From contig JAHDVF020000516.1 in NCBI GenBank assembly GCA_022606425.2, forward strand, positions 62,001 to 126,000: a stretch of DNA of 64,000 nt, in the 5' to 3' direction. Below, piece after piece: positions 10,761 through 20,526 of this stretch. The DNA is from Lepidostoma basale. Taxonomy: Eukaryota > Arthropoda > Insecta > Trichoptera > Lepidostomatidae. The notes under the pieces are model-generated. The model was not told the origin of the DNA, did not search any database, and saw only the letters and a list, made by a program, of their open reading frames with translations. A program made the position numbers and the translations under genes. How positions within the stretch are numbered: position 1 is the stretch's first letter; each line of letters begins with the position of its first letter.

Positions 10761-10971
10761 TATATACTATACGACATCAAGTTTTTCATTGATTATTTTC
10801 ATAAGATTTGAAAATAATAAAATAAAAGTTTCTCTTGACAATGTGTTGAAGTGTCATTGGGATAATAACTGTTGTACATATATGAGTGCTTTGCGCTTTC
10901 TTCAAAACAATTCACACATACCTTCCACGCAAAATGTATGCAAATTTAAATGTTTTATTTTTTAATTGCAG

Positions 10972-11087
10972 ATCAGGGGTTGAAGCGGTAGCCGGAAGTC
11001 GCGTCACAACCGCCGCCGACAGCCGGAAGTAAGATACAAGGCCAACCGGCTGCGTCACTTCCGGTGCGTTAGAAACACACACTCAAA
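10972..11087 (+). promoter_or_regulatory. Complexin 5' UTR or promoter-proximal block with three ETS-type sites
   Basis: This GC-rich block lies directly before the complexin ATG. A pyrimidine-rich tract ending in AATTGCAG at 10971 looks like a splice acceptor, so the block may be the 5' UTR part of a 171 nt exon with an untranslated exon upstream. It also holds two direct copies of GCCGGAAGT (10991 and 11022) and one inverted copy (11057-11064), each next to GCGTCAC-like words. CCGGAAGT is the consensus for ETS/GABP factors, which often cluster at transcription starts. Promoter and 5' UTR readings are both open. Confidence 0.5.
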
Positions 11088-11142
11088 ATGGCGGCCTTCG
11101 TGGCGAAACAGATGGTGGGGAACAAGCTGAGCGCCGTTAAAG
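11088..11142 (+). CDS. cpx: Complexin, first coding exon (partial gene)
   Basis: The ATG opens a frame reading MAAFVAKQMVGNKLSAVKG, which matches the N-terminus of insect complexin, a small cytosolic protein that binds assembled SNARE complexes and clamps or promotes synaptic vesicle fusion. Eighteen full codons plus one base precede a donor at 11143-11144 (AAAG followed by GTGGGT), so the exon is in phase 1 and the 19th codon (Gly) would be completed downstream. This is only the N-terminal segment; the acidic accessory helix, central SNARE-binding helix and C-terminal exons were not seen. The exon is GC-rich against AT-rich surroundings. The next sequence downstream is intronic and full of transposon remnants. 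Identification rests on 18-19 residues, which are highly characteristic. Confidence 0.85.
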
Positions 11143-11493
11143 GTGGGTTATTTGAATTAGGAACAACTTTAAAACAATGTTCACTATTTTTTTCTTGAAG
11201 AATTTTGAATACAACACGCGTGGAACTTGTTTTTAAATAACTGTTGACGGATTATCTTGAATTTTTTCGTCTGATTTGAAATGAATTAGCTAAGACACAA
11301 ATTTAAATATGTTTTGTTGAAGTATAACAAGTGCGTGTCATAATATTAAAAATAACGTTCTTTTGTCTTTGAAATAAGTTTCGAAAAGCAATTCGAAATT
11401 ATAATTACTAATTGAAACAATCATTTTATATCAGGAGTTTTTTTTTAATTAAATTTATTAAACCATGCTTATCCTACACTGAAGATAAAATTT

Positions 11494-11532
11494 CTGAACT
11501 GAGGAAGGAAGTGTGTATCCCGAAACATGCTT
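11494..11532 (+). ncRNA. Hammerhead-like motif
   Basis: CTGAGGA (11499-11505), extra A, GGA/TCC stem II, CGAAACATG; the palindrome ends in C rather than T. Confidence 0.4.
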
Positions 11533-11684
11533 TTGAAAAGTGCAATGTTTAATCACTTATTAATTTATTTTACAGATATATTTCGATGGTTTTAAACATT
11601 AATCGTCAAGAGAACGATATTAAATGATTTTAAATGCTTTAAAAAAATATATTTTCACAACACTTTTTTCACTAAAAAAAAACA

Positions 11685-11720
11685 TGTTTTGGGCCACAGA
11701 GGCCTTTTCTAAGCATATAA
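11685..11720 (-). ncRNA. Hammerhead-like 3' half
   Basis: GGCC with GGCC-type stem II around CTCTGT, then CAAAACATGTT. The core box has decayed. Confidence 0.3.
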
Positions 11721-12029
11721 ATTTTAACCATAAAATTTGTTAAAATCGGTATGTATGTATTAAACGAAAGAGGGGAGAAAGATAATTGTAATGAGTATCT
11801 ACAATATCAAGGATTCAAGGACAAAGAGAATGTATCAATGATTGTACTTGAAATTATGTTTATTTGCTTAGTAATTTTTATTTTTATTTTTTTATTGACC
11901 TTTTAATTTCTATAGAGTTAAAAAGTAGAAAAGTTACATTAAAAATATGAACTCAGATTATATTGCTATTTTAATGAAAAAATATCAATGTGGCGATAAA
12001 AGTAGAAAGAATAAACTCAAAAGTGATAT

Positions 12030-12448
12030 AATCAACTCTCTGCAGCTTCGAAGAGATGGGCATCTCATTACCTATTTCTTTAGATTACTCGGGGGATATT
12101 TCGAGAACTCGGCCGTGCTGGAGGGTGTTCGGCTTTTTATCCCTGATCTCCGACAGCGACAGCACAGGTTGTTTCCTCCTGCGTCAGAATTAACCTGCCT
12201 CTGGTGACATCGGTGGGAAGAGCAATAAATCTGCTATGAGATCGACGTCTTTCATTAGCGTACGTTCAGAAGGCAAATATTCTTGATTTTGGAGAGTATC
12301 TTTTCTTCCTAATGTAAAACCATCTCTCATGCGTTCCTGGTAGTATACTATGTGCAATAAATTATTTTACCTGTTCTCAATAGATGCCTTGAACCTTAAT
12401 TTTGGAATGCTAATTCATAAAATAAACTGATTTTATTTGATAATCGCT
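12030..12448 (+). mobile_element. LINE-C 3' part
   Basis: NSLQLRRDGHLITYFFRLLG, GYFENSAVLEGVRLFIPDLR, then the same 3' UTR as 6380 and 61208, ending AAATAAACTGATTTTATTTG. Confidence 0.75.
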
Positions 12449-12490
12449 GCTTTAACTTAAATAAACTTCTTTATTAAATATAATTATCAT

Positions 12491-12742
12491 TATTATTATT
12501 ATTTTAAATCGCTCTTTACATCATGACAGCGTGAGCCAAATCGATGTAAAGAGAATTATAGCTATCATAGTGATTCTCGCGACATGAGGTAGGTAGATAT
12601 TCTATTGCCATTTTATTGTCACGTGAATTCTACACCAGACCAAAGACAGTGTGACAATCACACTGCTCTCGCCGGAAATTGAACCCGGAACCTTCGGGGT
12701 GGCAGTCAATGCACTTACCACTCGGCCACGAAGGTCGTCATT
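12491..12742 (-). mobile_element. SINE-1, full-length
   Basis: Complete unit of about 250 bp on the - strand: CGACCTTCGTGGCCGAGTGG head (A box), GGTTCAATTTCC (B box), core hairpin GTGTGATTGTCACAC, AATTCACGTGACAATAAAAT, then CATGATGTAAAGAGCGATTT and an (AAT)n tail. It abuts the inverted repeat at 12755-13019. Confidence 0.8.
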
Positions 12743-12796
12743 ATAATAATGCTCATGTAAAATTTGTATATAAACCACTTTATTCGTTATAAACAC

Positions 12797-12833
12797 CAAC
12801 CGTTTTCACTCCCACCGTAGCTTTGTCAGGGTA
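12797..12833 (-). ncRNA. Hammerhead-like motif, degenerate
   Basis: CTGACAA, GAAAACGGTTGG; same subfamily as 28528 and paired with 12941-12982. Confidence 0.35.
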
Positions 12834-12940
12834 ACAGAATATTGGTAAAAAAAGATATTATACCAGTATATTATGTTATTATACCTGTATATAGATAATA
12901 TACCAGTATATTAAAAAAGATATTATACCAGTATATTCTA

Positions 12941-12982
12941 TTACCCTGACGAAGCTCCGGCGGTAGCGTGGACGGTTGGTGT
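12941..12982 (+). ncRNA. Hammerhead-like motif, degenerate
   Basis: CTGACGA fits CUGANGA (12946-12952), but GAAAC has become GTGGAC before GGTTGGTG. Confidence 0.35.
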
Positions 12983-13329
12983 TTATAACGAATAAAGTGG
13001 TTTATGTACAAATTTTACAATTGTGTTATTTTTATATTTAAAAATGTTACACAACAAATTAAATGCTTCATACAAAAGTAAATTTTAGCAAATTTGACTT
13101 TCACAATGTTAACGCTTTTAATTTATATGAAAAAAACCTTTAACACTCTGTTTTAGCTTTCCTTTCACCTAAAGTTCCCAGTGTAACTAATCACTTAAAA
13201 TACAAAGCATAAATTTAATGGAAGCTTTCTGCATATGAAACATTTTAATTACTAAAACAAACTCCGCAACGAAAAAGCTGCATAGCAAAAGCTCCAACGT
13301 AAACAAAACATTAATCACTTTAAATAGCG

Positions 13330-13560
13330 CTTTTCACACTCTTCCTTTTCCGTTTATTCCCCGCCAAGCATCGATTGGCCGTTGTTACTGACCGTGTTAA
13401 TTAGTCCGGTTCACTTCCTGCGAGGCTTTACTTCCGTTTCGTCACACCGGATGGAGGTAAACGAATCAATGGCGAACCGGAACAACCGAGTTTTCACCCC
13501 GCTCGCGAATAAATTTAATTTGTCGTGCTGGATTCGGTGCAAATGTTATTTTTGATGTAA
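13330..13560. other. Single-copy, G+C-richer island
   Basis: CCCCGCCAAGCATCGATTGG, TTCACTTCCTGCGAGGC and GAACCGGAACAACCGAG; no repeat match and no frame. Candidate conserved non-coding element or untranslated exon near complexin. Confidence 0.3.
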
Positions 13561-13856
13561 AATTATAGCACATGGGTTAACACGTAAACACCGGTATAGA
13601 ACTATCGAAAGGTAAAAATACGAAAACCGAAATACATTTTTAAAGATTTTTACTTTTATTTTTTATAAGTTTCAATCTTATGAATTGGGCTGCAGCAATG
13701 ACTTATTTATCATTGCTGGTTCTTGGGGCCCCAATTGGGCCTTTAATGTGGTAGTTTTCCCGTTTTCTCATACTATAAACGTATATTTTAACTGGTTCAT
13801 AAAACGGAACATTTTCTGCAGCGCCCTTGAGTTTATCTCGTACGAGATGTGGCACT

Positions 13857-14130
13857 TCTGCTTCCTTGACATTCATAAATCGTGTCATGCACGCGCGTCG
13901 ATTTTTCTGACTCCTCGCGTGGCCGACATTCAATATTTGATTTATTGTATCGTGCCACGTTTTCCTCGATCTTTCTCCTATTCTAGTTCCATTAACATCG
14001 TTAACATATACATTTTTTACCATTCTTTCTTCGTTCATCCTTTCCATGTGTCCAAACCATTTTATTGATCCTTTCATTTTTTTTTGTTCATATCACCATC
14101 ATTAGCACCGCATTCACTTTTATTATTATG
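13857..14130 (-). mobile_element. LINE-A fragment lacking its 3' end
   Basis: Well preserved on the - strand: KGSIKWFGHMERMNEERMVK, VNGTRIGERSRKTWHDTINQ, SQKNRRACMTRFMNVKEAEV. At 13857 homology stops before the final SILSAYPFGETA block and unrelated sequence follows, so this copy is 3' truncated. Confidence 0.75.
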
Positions 14131-14456
14131 TACAACAACAACAAACTATCACGCCGCCTCCCCGCAGGGGTAGGCAGAGAGAATAGACCGCCACACTACT
14201 CTATCCTGACATACTTCTCTAGCTTCCTTCACATTCGTACAAAAATTCATACATGCACGTCGATTCTTCCAGCTTCTGACATGACCAACTCTTAAAATTT
14301 GATTTATTTGGTCAGGCCATGTTTTCTTCGGTCTACCTCGACTCCGTACTCCATTTATTATTAAATTATTGTTCATAGCACCAATTCACATTTATTATTA
14401 TATAATTATATCCCTTTTCACCCGGCCATCCTTTGTTAACATACTACCTAAATATA
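14131..14456 (-). mobile_element. LINE-A, (TTG)n-tail copy with internal deletion
   Basis: The left edge is an AACAACAACAAAC tract. Coding reads VWRSILSAYPCGEAA, REVCQDRV, RACMNFCTNV and SRGRPKKTWPDQINQ, then skips to the FVYLGSMLTKDG block near 14400-14456. The middle of the ORF is deleted. Confidence 0.7.
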
Positions 14457-14627
14457 TTTTTTGTGAATGTATACTTATACTTGTATACGAATACTGGATT
14501 TCACCCATGGTGGGTGATAAATTCATGAAATTTAATTGTAAAATTATATTTCATGAATTAATCACCCACCATGGGTGAAATCCAGTATTCGTATACAAGT
14601 ATAAGTATACATTCACAAAAAATATTT
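14450..14627. repeat. Near-perfect hairpin, arms about 80 bp
   Basis: Arms run from TTTTTTGTGAATGTATAC through GATTTCACCCATGGTGGGTG to ATTCATGAAAT around a TTAATTGTAAAATTA centre. A diverged related arm occurs at 56293-56340. Confidence 0.85.
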
Positions 14628-14639
14628 GTAATCATTCTG

Positions 14640-15650
14640 GTCAATTCTTTGGCATATAGATAGGAGTGATATCTCCAGGCGGCTTCTAAACAATGCGCTA
14701 ATGGCGATAGCCTTCACATTTTGATAATAAAGTAGTTTGCTAAATGCTTAAAATTAATCTCCATAGATGGCGTTAGTATGTGGATTATATAGATTAATCT
14801 TAAAAAGATTAACATACGTAATCGAATCTACATAGATGGTGTATTGAAACTGACATGTGAAGATAAGCATAGATTTGTAACATATATACAACCTCCAAAA
14901 ATTTGTCTTACATGGTCATAAAGAAATAGATGGAATGGGGAATGTTGTAATTACATAAAGCGTGCGCTTAACCCAACCAATGACAGGTCATAAGTCCTGT
15001 AAACACCTTGATCAACCATATTCAGTTTCCAGTTTGCATCTTCGTCTCTATTGAGACACAATTAAATTACCTAAATATAGCAATTGTAAATACGTCAATG
15101 TATTGTAAAAAAAATATATGACATTATGTGTCTATGAATGATTTTATTATCTAAGTATAAGAACTTCTCGGGAACAAGTTTTCCAATTGCACCTTACGAT
15201 ATATTCTCCACCAATAAAAACATTTCATACGACTCCATTCGAGGATTGTTACGACAATTTTATTGGTATAAAAATGACAGAATACAATATCTGCTTCCAG
15301 GAATCGTGACAAAACGGGAGTTGTCTTTTATGGACTAGGTATATTTTTTTAATGGGATGATCCAGCGAAGTTACGGGAGGGCGTTGAATTACCGGCAGGA
15401 AAAAAGGATAACCGTTCTTGAGGAACGTGTTTTCTTTACATTTGGCTTATAAATTCCCGACCGAGATCAGAGTTTTCTGGAAAACTGAGTCTATGGCACG
15501 GTATTATGACTTCCGTTCGCTAAAACACTCCAGATTTTCTTTCTGGGATAGATATGTGCGCCGAACTATTTTACAGGTTAGTATGTGCGCCAGACAAACA
15601 TTACAGGTTAGTTTGTATTTTTCTTATTCTTTTTGTATACTTTTTATACA
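14640..15650. other. Unassigned, with one TIR-like end
   Basis: Contains ATAGATGGCGTTAG and ATAGATGGTGTA words and a TIR-like TTCGTCTCTATTGAGACA near 15042. An open frame at 15418-15690 has no recognisable domain. Confidence 0.25.
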
Positions 15651-15654
15651 ACAC

Positions 15655-16235
15655 AAACTTTTTAACCTTTCCCTTACGTTGCTAAAATAAAAACGCGCGT
15701 TACGGTGTTGGGTAGTCAGTACACGATCAAGAATGAGCGATTTTAAATCGGAAAAATATGAACATTCATAGATAATTCCCTAAATTAATTATAATTGAAG
15801 TCAAAAATTATAATAATTGAGATTTATTTGTTGTAACCATTAAATAACCATCTGGCAACGCTCACTGAACGGGCATAGGTCCACTCTGGTTGCAAGCCCG
15901 AGAGCTATTGCTGGCGGCAGTTAGAACATTGAGCTCCTCGCGCTTCCACAGTGAAGTATGCAAGAGTGAGACGCGAATTTAGTGTCACGCATTCACAGCG
16001 CTGTTTATACGCGGATTCGTTTCCGATGTTCACAAAATACATCCGATGTGACCGATGAATTCTGATGATTAATAATATAATTTTTTAAATCAATGCGTTA
16101 ATATAATATGGAGGAATACCCAAAATCTTAACCTTGTATTTATTATATTTATAGAGATATTGATTGTTATTAAAAGCAACGTGTAGAAGATACCCGTCAT
16201 AGGGAAGGGAGGGTTGAACAAATTCAAAATTAAAT
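15655..16235 (+). repeat. Dispersed repeat R2
   Basis: CCTTTCCCTTACGTTGCTAA, CCATCTGGCAACGCTCAC, GTTGCAAGCCCGAGAGC, TGGAGGAATACCCAAAATCT and AGCAACGTGTAGAAGATACC recur inverted at 56375-56945. Unclassified; no coding seen. Confidence 0.8.
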
Positions 16236-16276
16236 ATCAAACAAGTTTCGGACTGCCCGGTCCTTCCTCAGTGATA
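16236..16276 (-). ncRNA. Hammerhead-like motif
   Basis: TATCA/TGATA stem I; CTGAGGA core; extra A; GGAC with GTCC stem II; GAAAC; the palindrome is degenerate (ACTTGT). Confidence 0.5.
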
Positions 16277-16382
16277 TTATATAGGTATTAAAAATATTAT
16301 CGAATTGTTTACAAATATGATCAGTTTTGACAGATGTTATAAAGATTTATTTTGGAACGTTTGAACGTTTTGTAAGTTTGTA

Positions 16383-16420
16383 CATTGAAAAAGGTTGTAT
16401 CACAACCGAAACATGTCAGC
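16383..16420 (+). ncRNA. Hammerhead-like 3' half
   Basis: Perfect stem II GGTTGT/ACAACC, GAAAC (16408-16412), ACATGTC. The CUGANGA box has decayed to TTGAAAA. Confidence 0.4.
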
Positions 16421-16514
16421 GAAATGTGTTATTAAGTATTATGAATGCTTTTGTTATAACAAATATTGTGAAGAAATTTAAAATAATAATTTAAAGTTCT
16501 TATTGGAGTCCAGG

Positions 16515-16733
16515 TAGGATGACCTTCGGTCCAGGTAGGAAGATTCCGGGTTCGATTCCCGGCGAGGGTAGTGTGATTGTCACACTGTCTTTGGTCTGGT
16601 GTAGAATTCACGTGACAATAAAATGCCGATAGATTAGCTACCTATCACATGTCACGAGAATCACTAAAATAATACCCTTTACATCGATTTGGTTCATGCT
16701 GTCATGATGTTAAAATTGATTAAAAAAAAATAT
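16515..16733 (+). mobile_element. SINE-1, rearranged head
   Basis: The head is disturbed (GTCCAGGTAGGA occurs twice, at about 16508 and 16531), B box GGTTCGATTCC intact, body complete to CATGATGTTAAAATTGATT and an A-rich tail. Confidence 0.75.
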
Positions 16734-17212
16734 ATATATTAATAATTGTCTTACAACAAAGGAAATAAATCAAATATGGGACTTGACGTTAAATTTACCA
16801 GTTGTATTTATTCAATCCACAACACAAAGCAAAGGCGAATATGGAAGAATCATTCACTTATGTCAGTAGAAGTGCAATAAGATTGTTTCTTGTAACTTTT
16901 TAATTTAAAAAAACTTGATACTTGTGCAAATGTTTTCATTCGTCTGTCATTAAATAAGCGTGAAGACCTCAGAAGTTTGAAACGACGAAAATGTTTTTCA
17001 TTGCCTCCCGTTTCTTTGAAAATAAATGATGAAAACAGCGCCTCCAAAGACTTGTGAATTTTAATTACGTAATATTAATTAAGCGTCATTTTCGCAAAGC
17101 TTATTGAATTCACCGAGTCCTGTAATGTTAAATAAATTCGTTGAATTAATTAATTTCTTCCACTCCCTTATTGAGTGACAGCTTTATTAAAAACTGTTTT
17201 TTCTAACTATTG
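16734..17212. other. Unassigned sequence
   Basis: No gene; a 65-residue - strand frame (16850-17047) shows no domain. Confidence 0.2.
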
Positions 17213-17214
17213 TA

Positions 17215-17793
17215 GGGTCAAAGCACCAATGAATGACCGTTTGAGGTTCGGCTTGTACTGAAATCCACATTAAAGGCATTAATTTCATTATTTCAGTGTA
17301 CAAAATAAATAAAAAAACAATAAAAAACACATTGACTTCTCTAAATTCTCTAACTTTTTTTATTGAAATATGAGTATTACTATTAAAATTAACATTTCTC
17401 TAAAAAAATAGCACAATGACCAGTAATTGATCACTTCAGGTTATATTGATACAATACATAGATTTTCTCACATTGTCCTATTATGGAACACCCTAACATA
17501 TAAAAATATGTAAATATTCAAAGAATTGCATAAGAAATAACATTCAAAATAAAACACTTATCACACTTTTCCTTATAAAAAACTACTAACAATCTCAGAA
17601 CAACAACGGGAAGACGCACTTTTACCGTTTGACAAGGCACAGTTCAAAACAGTTGTCTCTGCCTACCTCTTCTGTCATAGTTTCTTGGGATTAAAGTTTT
17701 TTGACTGGACACATAGAGCAATTCTTATTATATTTTGTTTTATTAACCAACGGTCATTTACTGGGGGGCGGTCAAATACTGGTGCTTCGACCC
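17215..17793. mobile_element. TIR element with TA flanks (579 bp)
   Basis: Left terminus GGGTCAAAGCACCAATGAAT; the right terminus, inverted, GGGTCGAAGCACCAGTATTT; each is followed inward by a GACCG word. TA occurs on both sides (17213-17214, 17794-17795). No long frame inside, so probably a non-autonomous DNA transposon of a TA-targeting superfamily. Confidence 0.7.
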
Positions 17794-17984
17794 TATATAT
17801 CTATAAAATAGAGCTTACGAAAGTAAAAGCTCGATTTCAATAATTAATAAATTGATTTCTTAATAATTAAAACTGTTCCGAAGGCTTATTTTGTAACTTT
17901 ATTTAATTAGATATTAATGTAACTGTATGAACTTGAGTTTTTTTAGGCAAAAGTTTAACTCCAATCTGATCGGAAACTTTTTTG

Positions 17985-19318
17985 CGCGTTTGTAGATCTG
18001 CAAAAAGCGTATGATCGAGTTGACAGAGAAAAGTTATGGAAGGTCTTGGCCGAGTATGGAGTAAGCACAAACCTGATACAAGCGGTTGCTTCGCTTTATA
18101 AAGGAAGCACCACGTGTGTCAGAGTAAACGGGGCTTTCACATCTTGGTTTGATATCACAAAAGGTGTCAAACAGGATTGTGTAATGTCCCCGTGGTTGTT
18201 TAATCTATACATGGACAAGTGTATGAAAGAATTAGATGGCATAAACGCTGGTGCGAAAATGAACGCCATGTCCATCAGCTGTTTGCTATATGCAGACAAC
18301 GCTGTTTTAATCGCTGACAGCATGGACGATCTATCAGTCCTAGTGTCAAGAATGTACAAAGTATGCAATAAGTATGACCTTGTGATGAACTAGCCAAAGT
18401 CTAAAGTTATGGTATTTGAAAAGGAAGAACGTATGACAGATTTTGACATAAGTGCGAACGGTGAGAAATTAGAGCAAGTTACCGAGTTCGTCTACCTGCG
18501 AAGCATGTTTACAAGAGATGGAAAAATAGAAAAAGATATCGGAAGAAGGTCTGGAACAAGAAACAAAATAAATGGTGCACTCAAAGTCATTACCGCAAAT
18601 AGAAATATATCTGAATATACTGAAGCAAAGATGGCAGTGCACAGTGGAGTTCTAGTGCTAACCCTTATGTATGGAAGTGAAGCTTAGAGTTGGCAGAAGA
18701 AGGATGAAAGTAGGATAAACGCCATAGAAATGAGGTCACTAAGAAGGATGTGCGGAAAAACAATGTATGATAGAATATCTAATGATGAGGTAAGAAAGGA
18801 ATGTAAAGCGGATGAAAAACTAACTTACCATCACGCCGTCTCCCCGGAGGGGTAGGCAGAAAGAATGGAACGCCACACTGTTCTGTCCTGACATACGTCT
18901 CTCGCGTCGATTTTTCCGACTCCTCACGTGACCGACATTCAATATTTGATTGATTTGATCGTGCCACGTTTTTCTCGGCCTTCCTCGATGAATGCGTGAT
19001 AAATAAAATCAAGAAAGGGTCACTAAGATGGTTTGGACATATGAAACGAATGGATGAGGGAAGAATGTTTAAAAATATATATACAAGTAGCGTGAATGGA
19101 AAAATAAGTCGAGGAAGGCCAAGGAAGACATGGCATGACCAAATTAATCAATTACTGAAAGGTGGCCATGTTCGAAGTAGGAACAATCGACGAGCGTGCA
19201 TGTCACAATGTGTGAATGTAGAAGAGGCGCGAGAGTTATGTCAGGATAGAACAAAGTGGCGATCCATCCTCTCTGCCTACCCCTCCGGGGATACGGCGTA
19301 ATGGTTAGTTTGTTAGTT
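17985..19318 (+). mobile_element. LINE-A, longest copy: reverse transcriptase palm to C-terminus, interrupted
   Basis: Decayed non-LTR retrotransposon ORF. It starts inside the RT palm with VDLQKAYDRVDREKLW (motif A), continues through GVKQDCVMSPWLFNLYMD (motif B; the usual GVRQG is altered) and YADNAVLIAD (motif C, where the second catalytic Asp is Asn). It runs on through QVTEFVYLRSMF, LMYGSEA and RRMCGKTMYDRIS to the C-terminal block GSLRWFGHMKRMDEGRMFKN, SRGRPRKTWHDQINQ and WRSILSAYPSGDTA. In-frame stops occur at 18391-18393 and 18685-18687. The stop codon at the end is followed immediately by TGG and a TTAG-type tail. A second, inverted LINE-A fragment is inserted at 18817-18986. The element is 5' truncated, as is usual for LINEs; the clade is not assigned. 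Confidence 0.85.
18817..18986 (-). mobile_element. LINE-A fragment nested in another LINE-A, with GATGAA duplication
   Basis: A 170 bp 5'-truncated LINE-A 3' end in the opposite orientation to its host copy. GATGAA flanks it at 18811-18816 and 18987-18992. Removing the insert and one repeat restores the host frame as KADECVINKIKKG. The insert keeps the GRPRKTW block and the ILSAYPSG block but has lost the segment between RR and the conserved MNVEEA region. Confidence 0.85.
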
Positions 19319-19385
19319 TAACTCAAATAAATACTCATAATAATATAGCTGTGTTTTTTTATAAAATTATATTCAAACTTAATTA

Positions 19386-19565
19386 TTAACTAACCATCAC
19401 GCCGTCTCCCCGAAGGTGTAGGAAGAAAAAATTGACCGCTTGACATACTTATCTTACTTCCTCAATATTCATATATTGTGCCATGCACGCTTGTCGATTT
19501 CTCCGACTCTTCACGTGGCCAATATTTAATGCTTGACTTATTTGAACGTACCACTTTTTTTCATG
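19386..19565 (-). mobile_element. LINE-A 3' fragment
   Basis: Starts with AACTAACCATCACGCCGTCTCC (tail plus last codons, inverted) and continues through the RNRRACM and VGHVKSRRN region. About 180 bp; degraded. Confidence 0.7.
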
Positions 19566-19661
19566 TCTCTATGTCAGTTTTATCTATAATACGAGTATGT
19601 CTAATTTTTCATGTCTCATGTCTCTAATCATCTAATCTTATGTACAAATTGTTTTTGTAAA

Positions 19662-19800
19662 CTATCACCATTTCATTGTTAAGTGAAATCTACACCAGAA
19701 CAAAGACAATGTGACAATCACACTACCGTTGTCGGAAATCGAACCCAGGACCTTCGGAGTGGCAGTCGTAGCTCTTGCCACTCTTCCATAAAGATCGTAA
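19662..19800 (-). mobile_element. SINE-1, 5' half
   Basis: Inverted head and core: ACGATCTTTATGGAAGAGTGG, B box GGTTCGATTTCC, GTGTGATTGTCACATTG, ending before the 3' domain. Confidence 0.65.
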
Positions 19801-19865
19801 ATCGGTAATCAATAATAATGAAATCGTCGTTTTCTAGAATACTTATCATATAATATAATATACCT

Positions 19866-20020
19866 CGATGGCAGCGTGGCAAAATATATGAATTTTGAGG
19901 AAATAGTGTATGAATGTTGAAGAAACAAAAAAAATGTTAGGACAGAAAAATGTAGCGTTCCATTCTTTCAGTCTACTCTTAAGGGAAGACGGCGCGATGG
20001 TTATTAGGTTACTTTGAGAT
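19866..20020 (+). mobile_element. LINE-A 3' fragment
   Basis: Short 3' end: GTATGAATGTTGAAGAAAC, then CAGAAAAATGTAGCGTTCC and GGGAAGACGGCGCGATGG with a degenerate TTAG-like tail. Confidence 0.6.
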
Positions 20021-20351
20021 ATTCTTCCTCATTATTTACAATGAATCAACATATTTTTGCTTCAAATACATATATTATTATATTCTGTACAGGTTTATTG
20101 GTTATTGAATACATTCCTCCTAGGAAGTTGTAGGGGAGGTTATTTCCGGGGAGGTTATTTCAGAATAAGGTGAAATTTTGACACGTATCGTTTGAAAGTT
20201 GTTTCTATCAAGAAATTATATGGGTCGATCAACGGTGTTGCCATATATGTGTCAGACTAGAGACTTATTTAGTGAGGTGTTAGTTTTCTAACTGTGGTTT
20301 ATACACATGAATTTTGCACATACATGAATTGGTTTATACGTTGGTTTATAC

Positions 20352-20522
20352 ACAGACAGACTGATAAAACTGCAATTATCTCCGGATGTCTTAGAGACAC
20401 TGTCTGGGACAATAAGCATATGCTAGTTGAAAGCAAAGTTAGAATTTATAAAACATGCATCAGGCCCATAATGACATACGGAATCGAAAGCAAGAGCAGA
20501 TACTGTCAGAACCAAACATATC
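20352..20522 (+). mobile_element. LINE-B, left part, split by the TTAA element
   Basis: Reads DKTAIISGCLRDTVWDNKHM, LVESKVRIYKTCIRPIMTYG and IESKSR, C-terminal blocks of a non-LTR element. The frame is cut at TTAA (20523-20526) and resumes at 21311. Confidence 0.8.
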
Positions 20523-20526
20523 TTAA

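Larger units (their letters stand above)
11143..12029 (+). other. Start of the intron after the complexin exon
   Basis: GTGGGT donor, then AT-rich sequence with two decayed hammerhead-like motifs and no further exon seen. Confidence 0.5.
12755..13019. repeat. Inverted repeat bearing hammerhead-like motifs
   Basis: Arms TGTAAAATTTGTATATAAAC and GTTTATGTACAAATTTTACA; the centre is made of TATTATACCAGTATATT units repeated. Confidence 0.8.

Noticed and set aside
13685..14068. 127-codon + strand frame as a gene
   Set aside because: Its second half is antisense to LINE-A; the first half has no recognisable feature.
15418..15690. 90-codon + strand frame as a host gene
   Set aside because: No domain recognised; its end runs into dispersed repeat R2.
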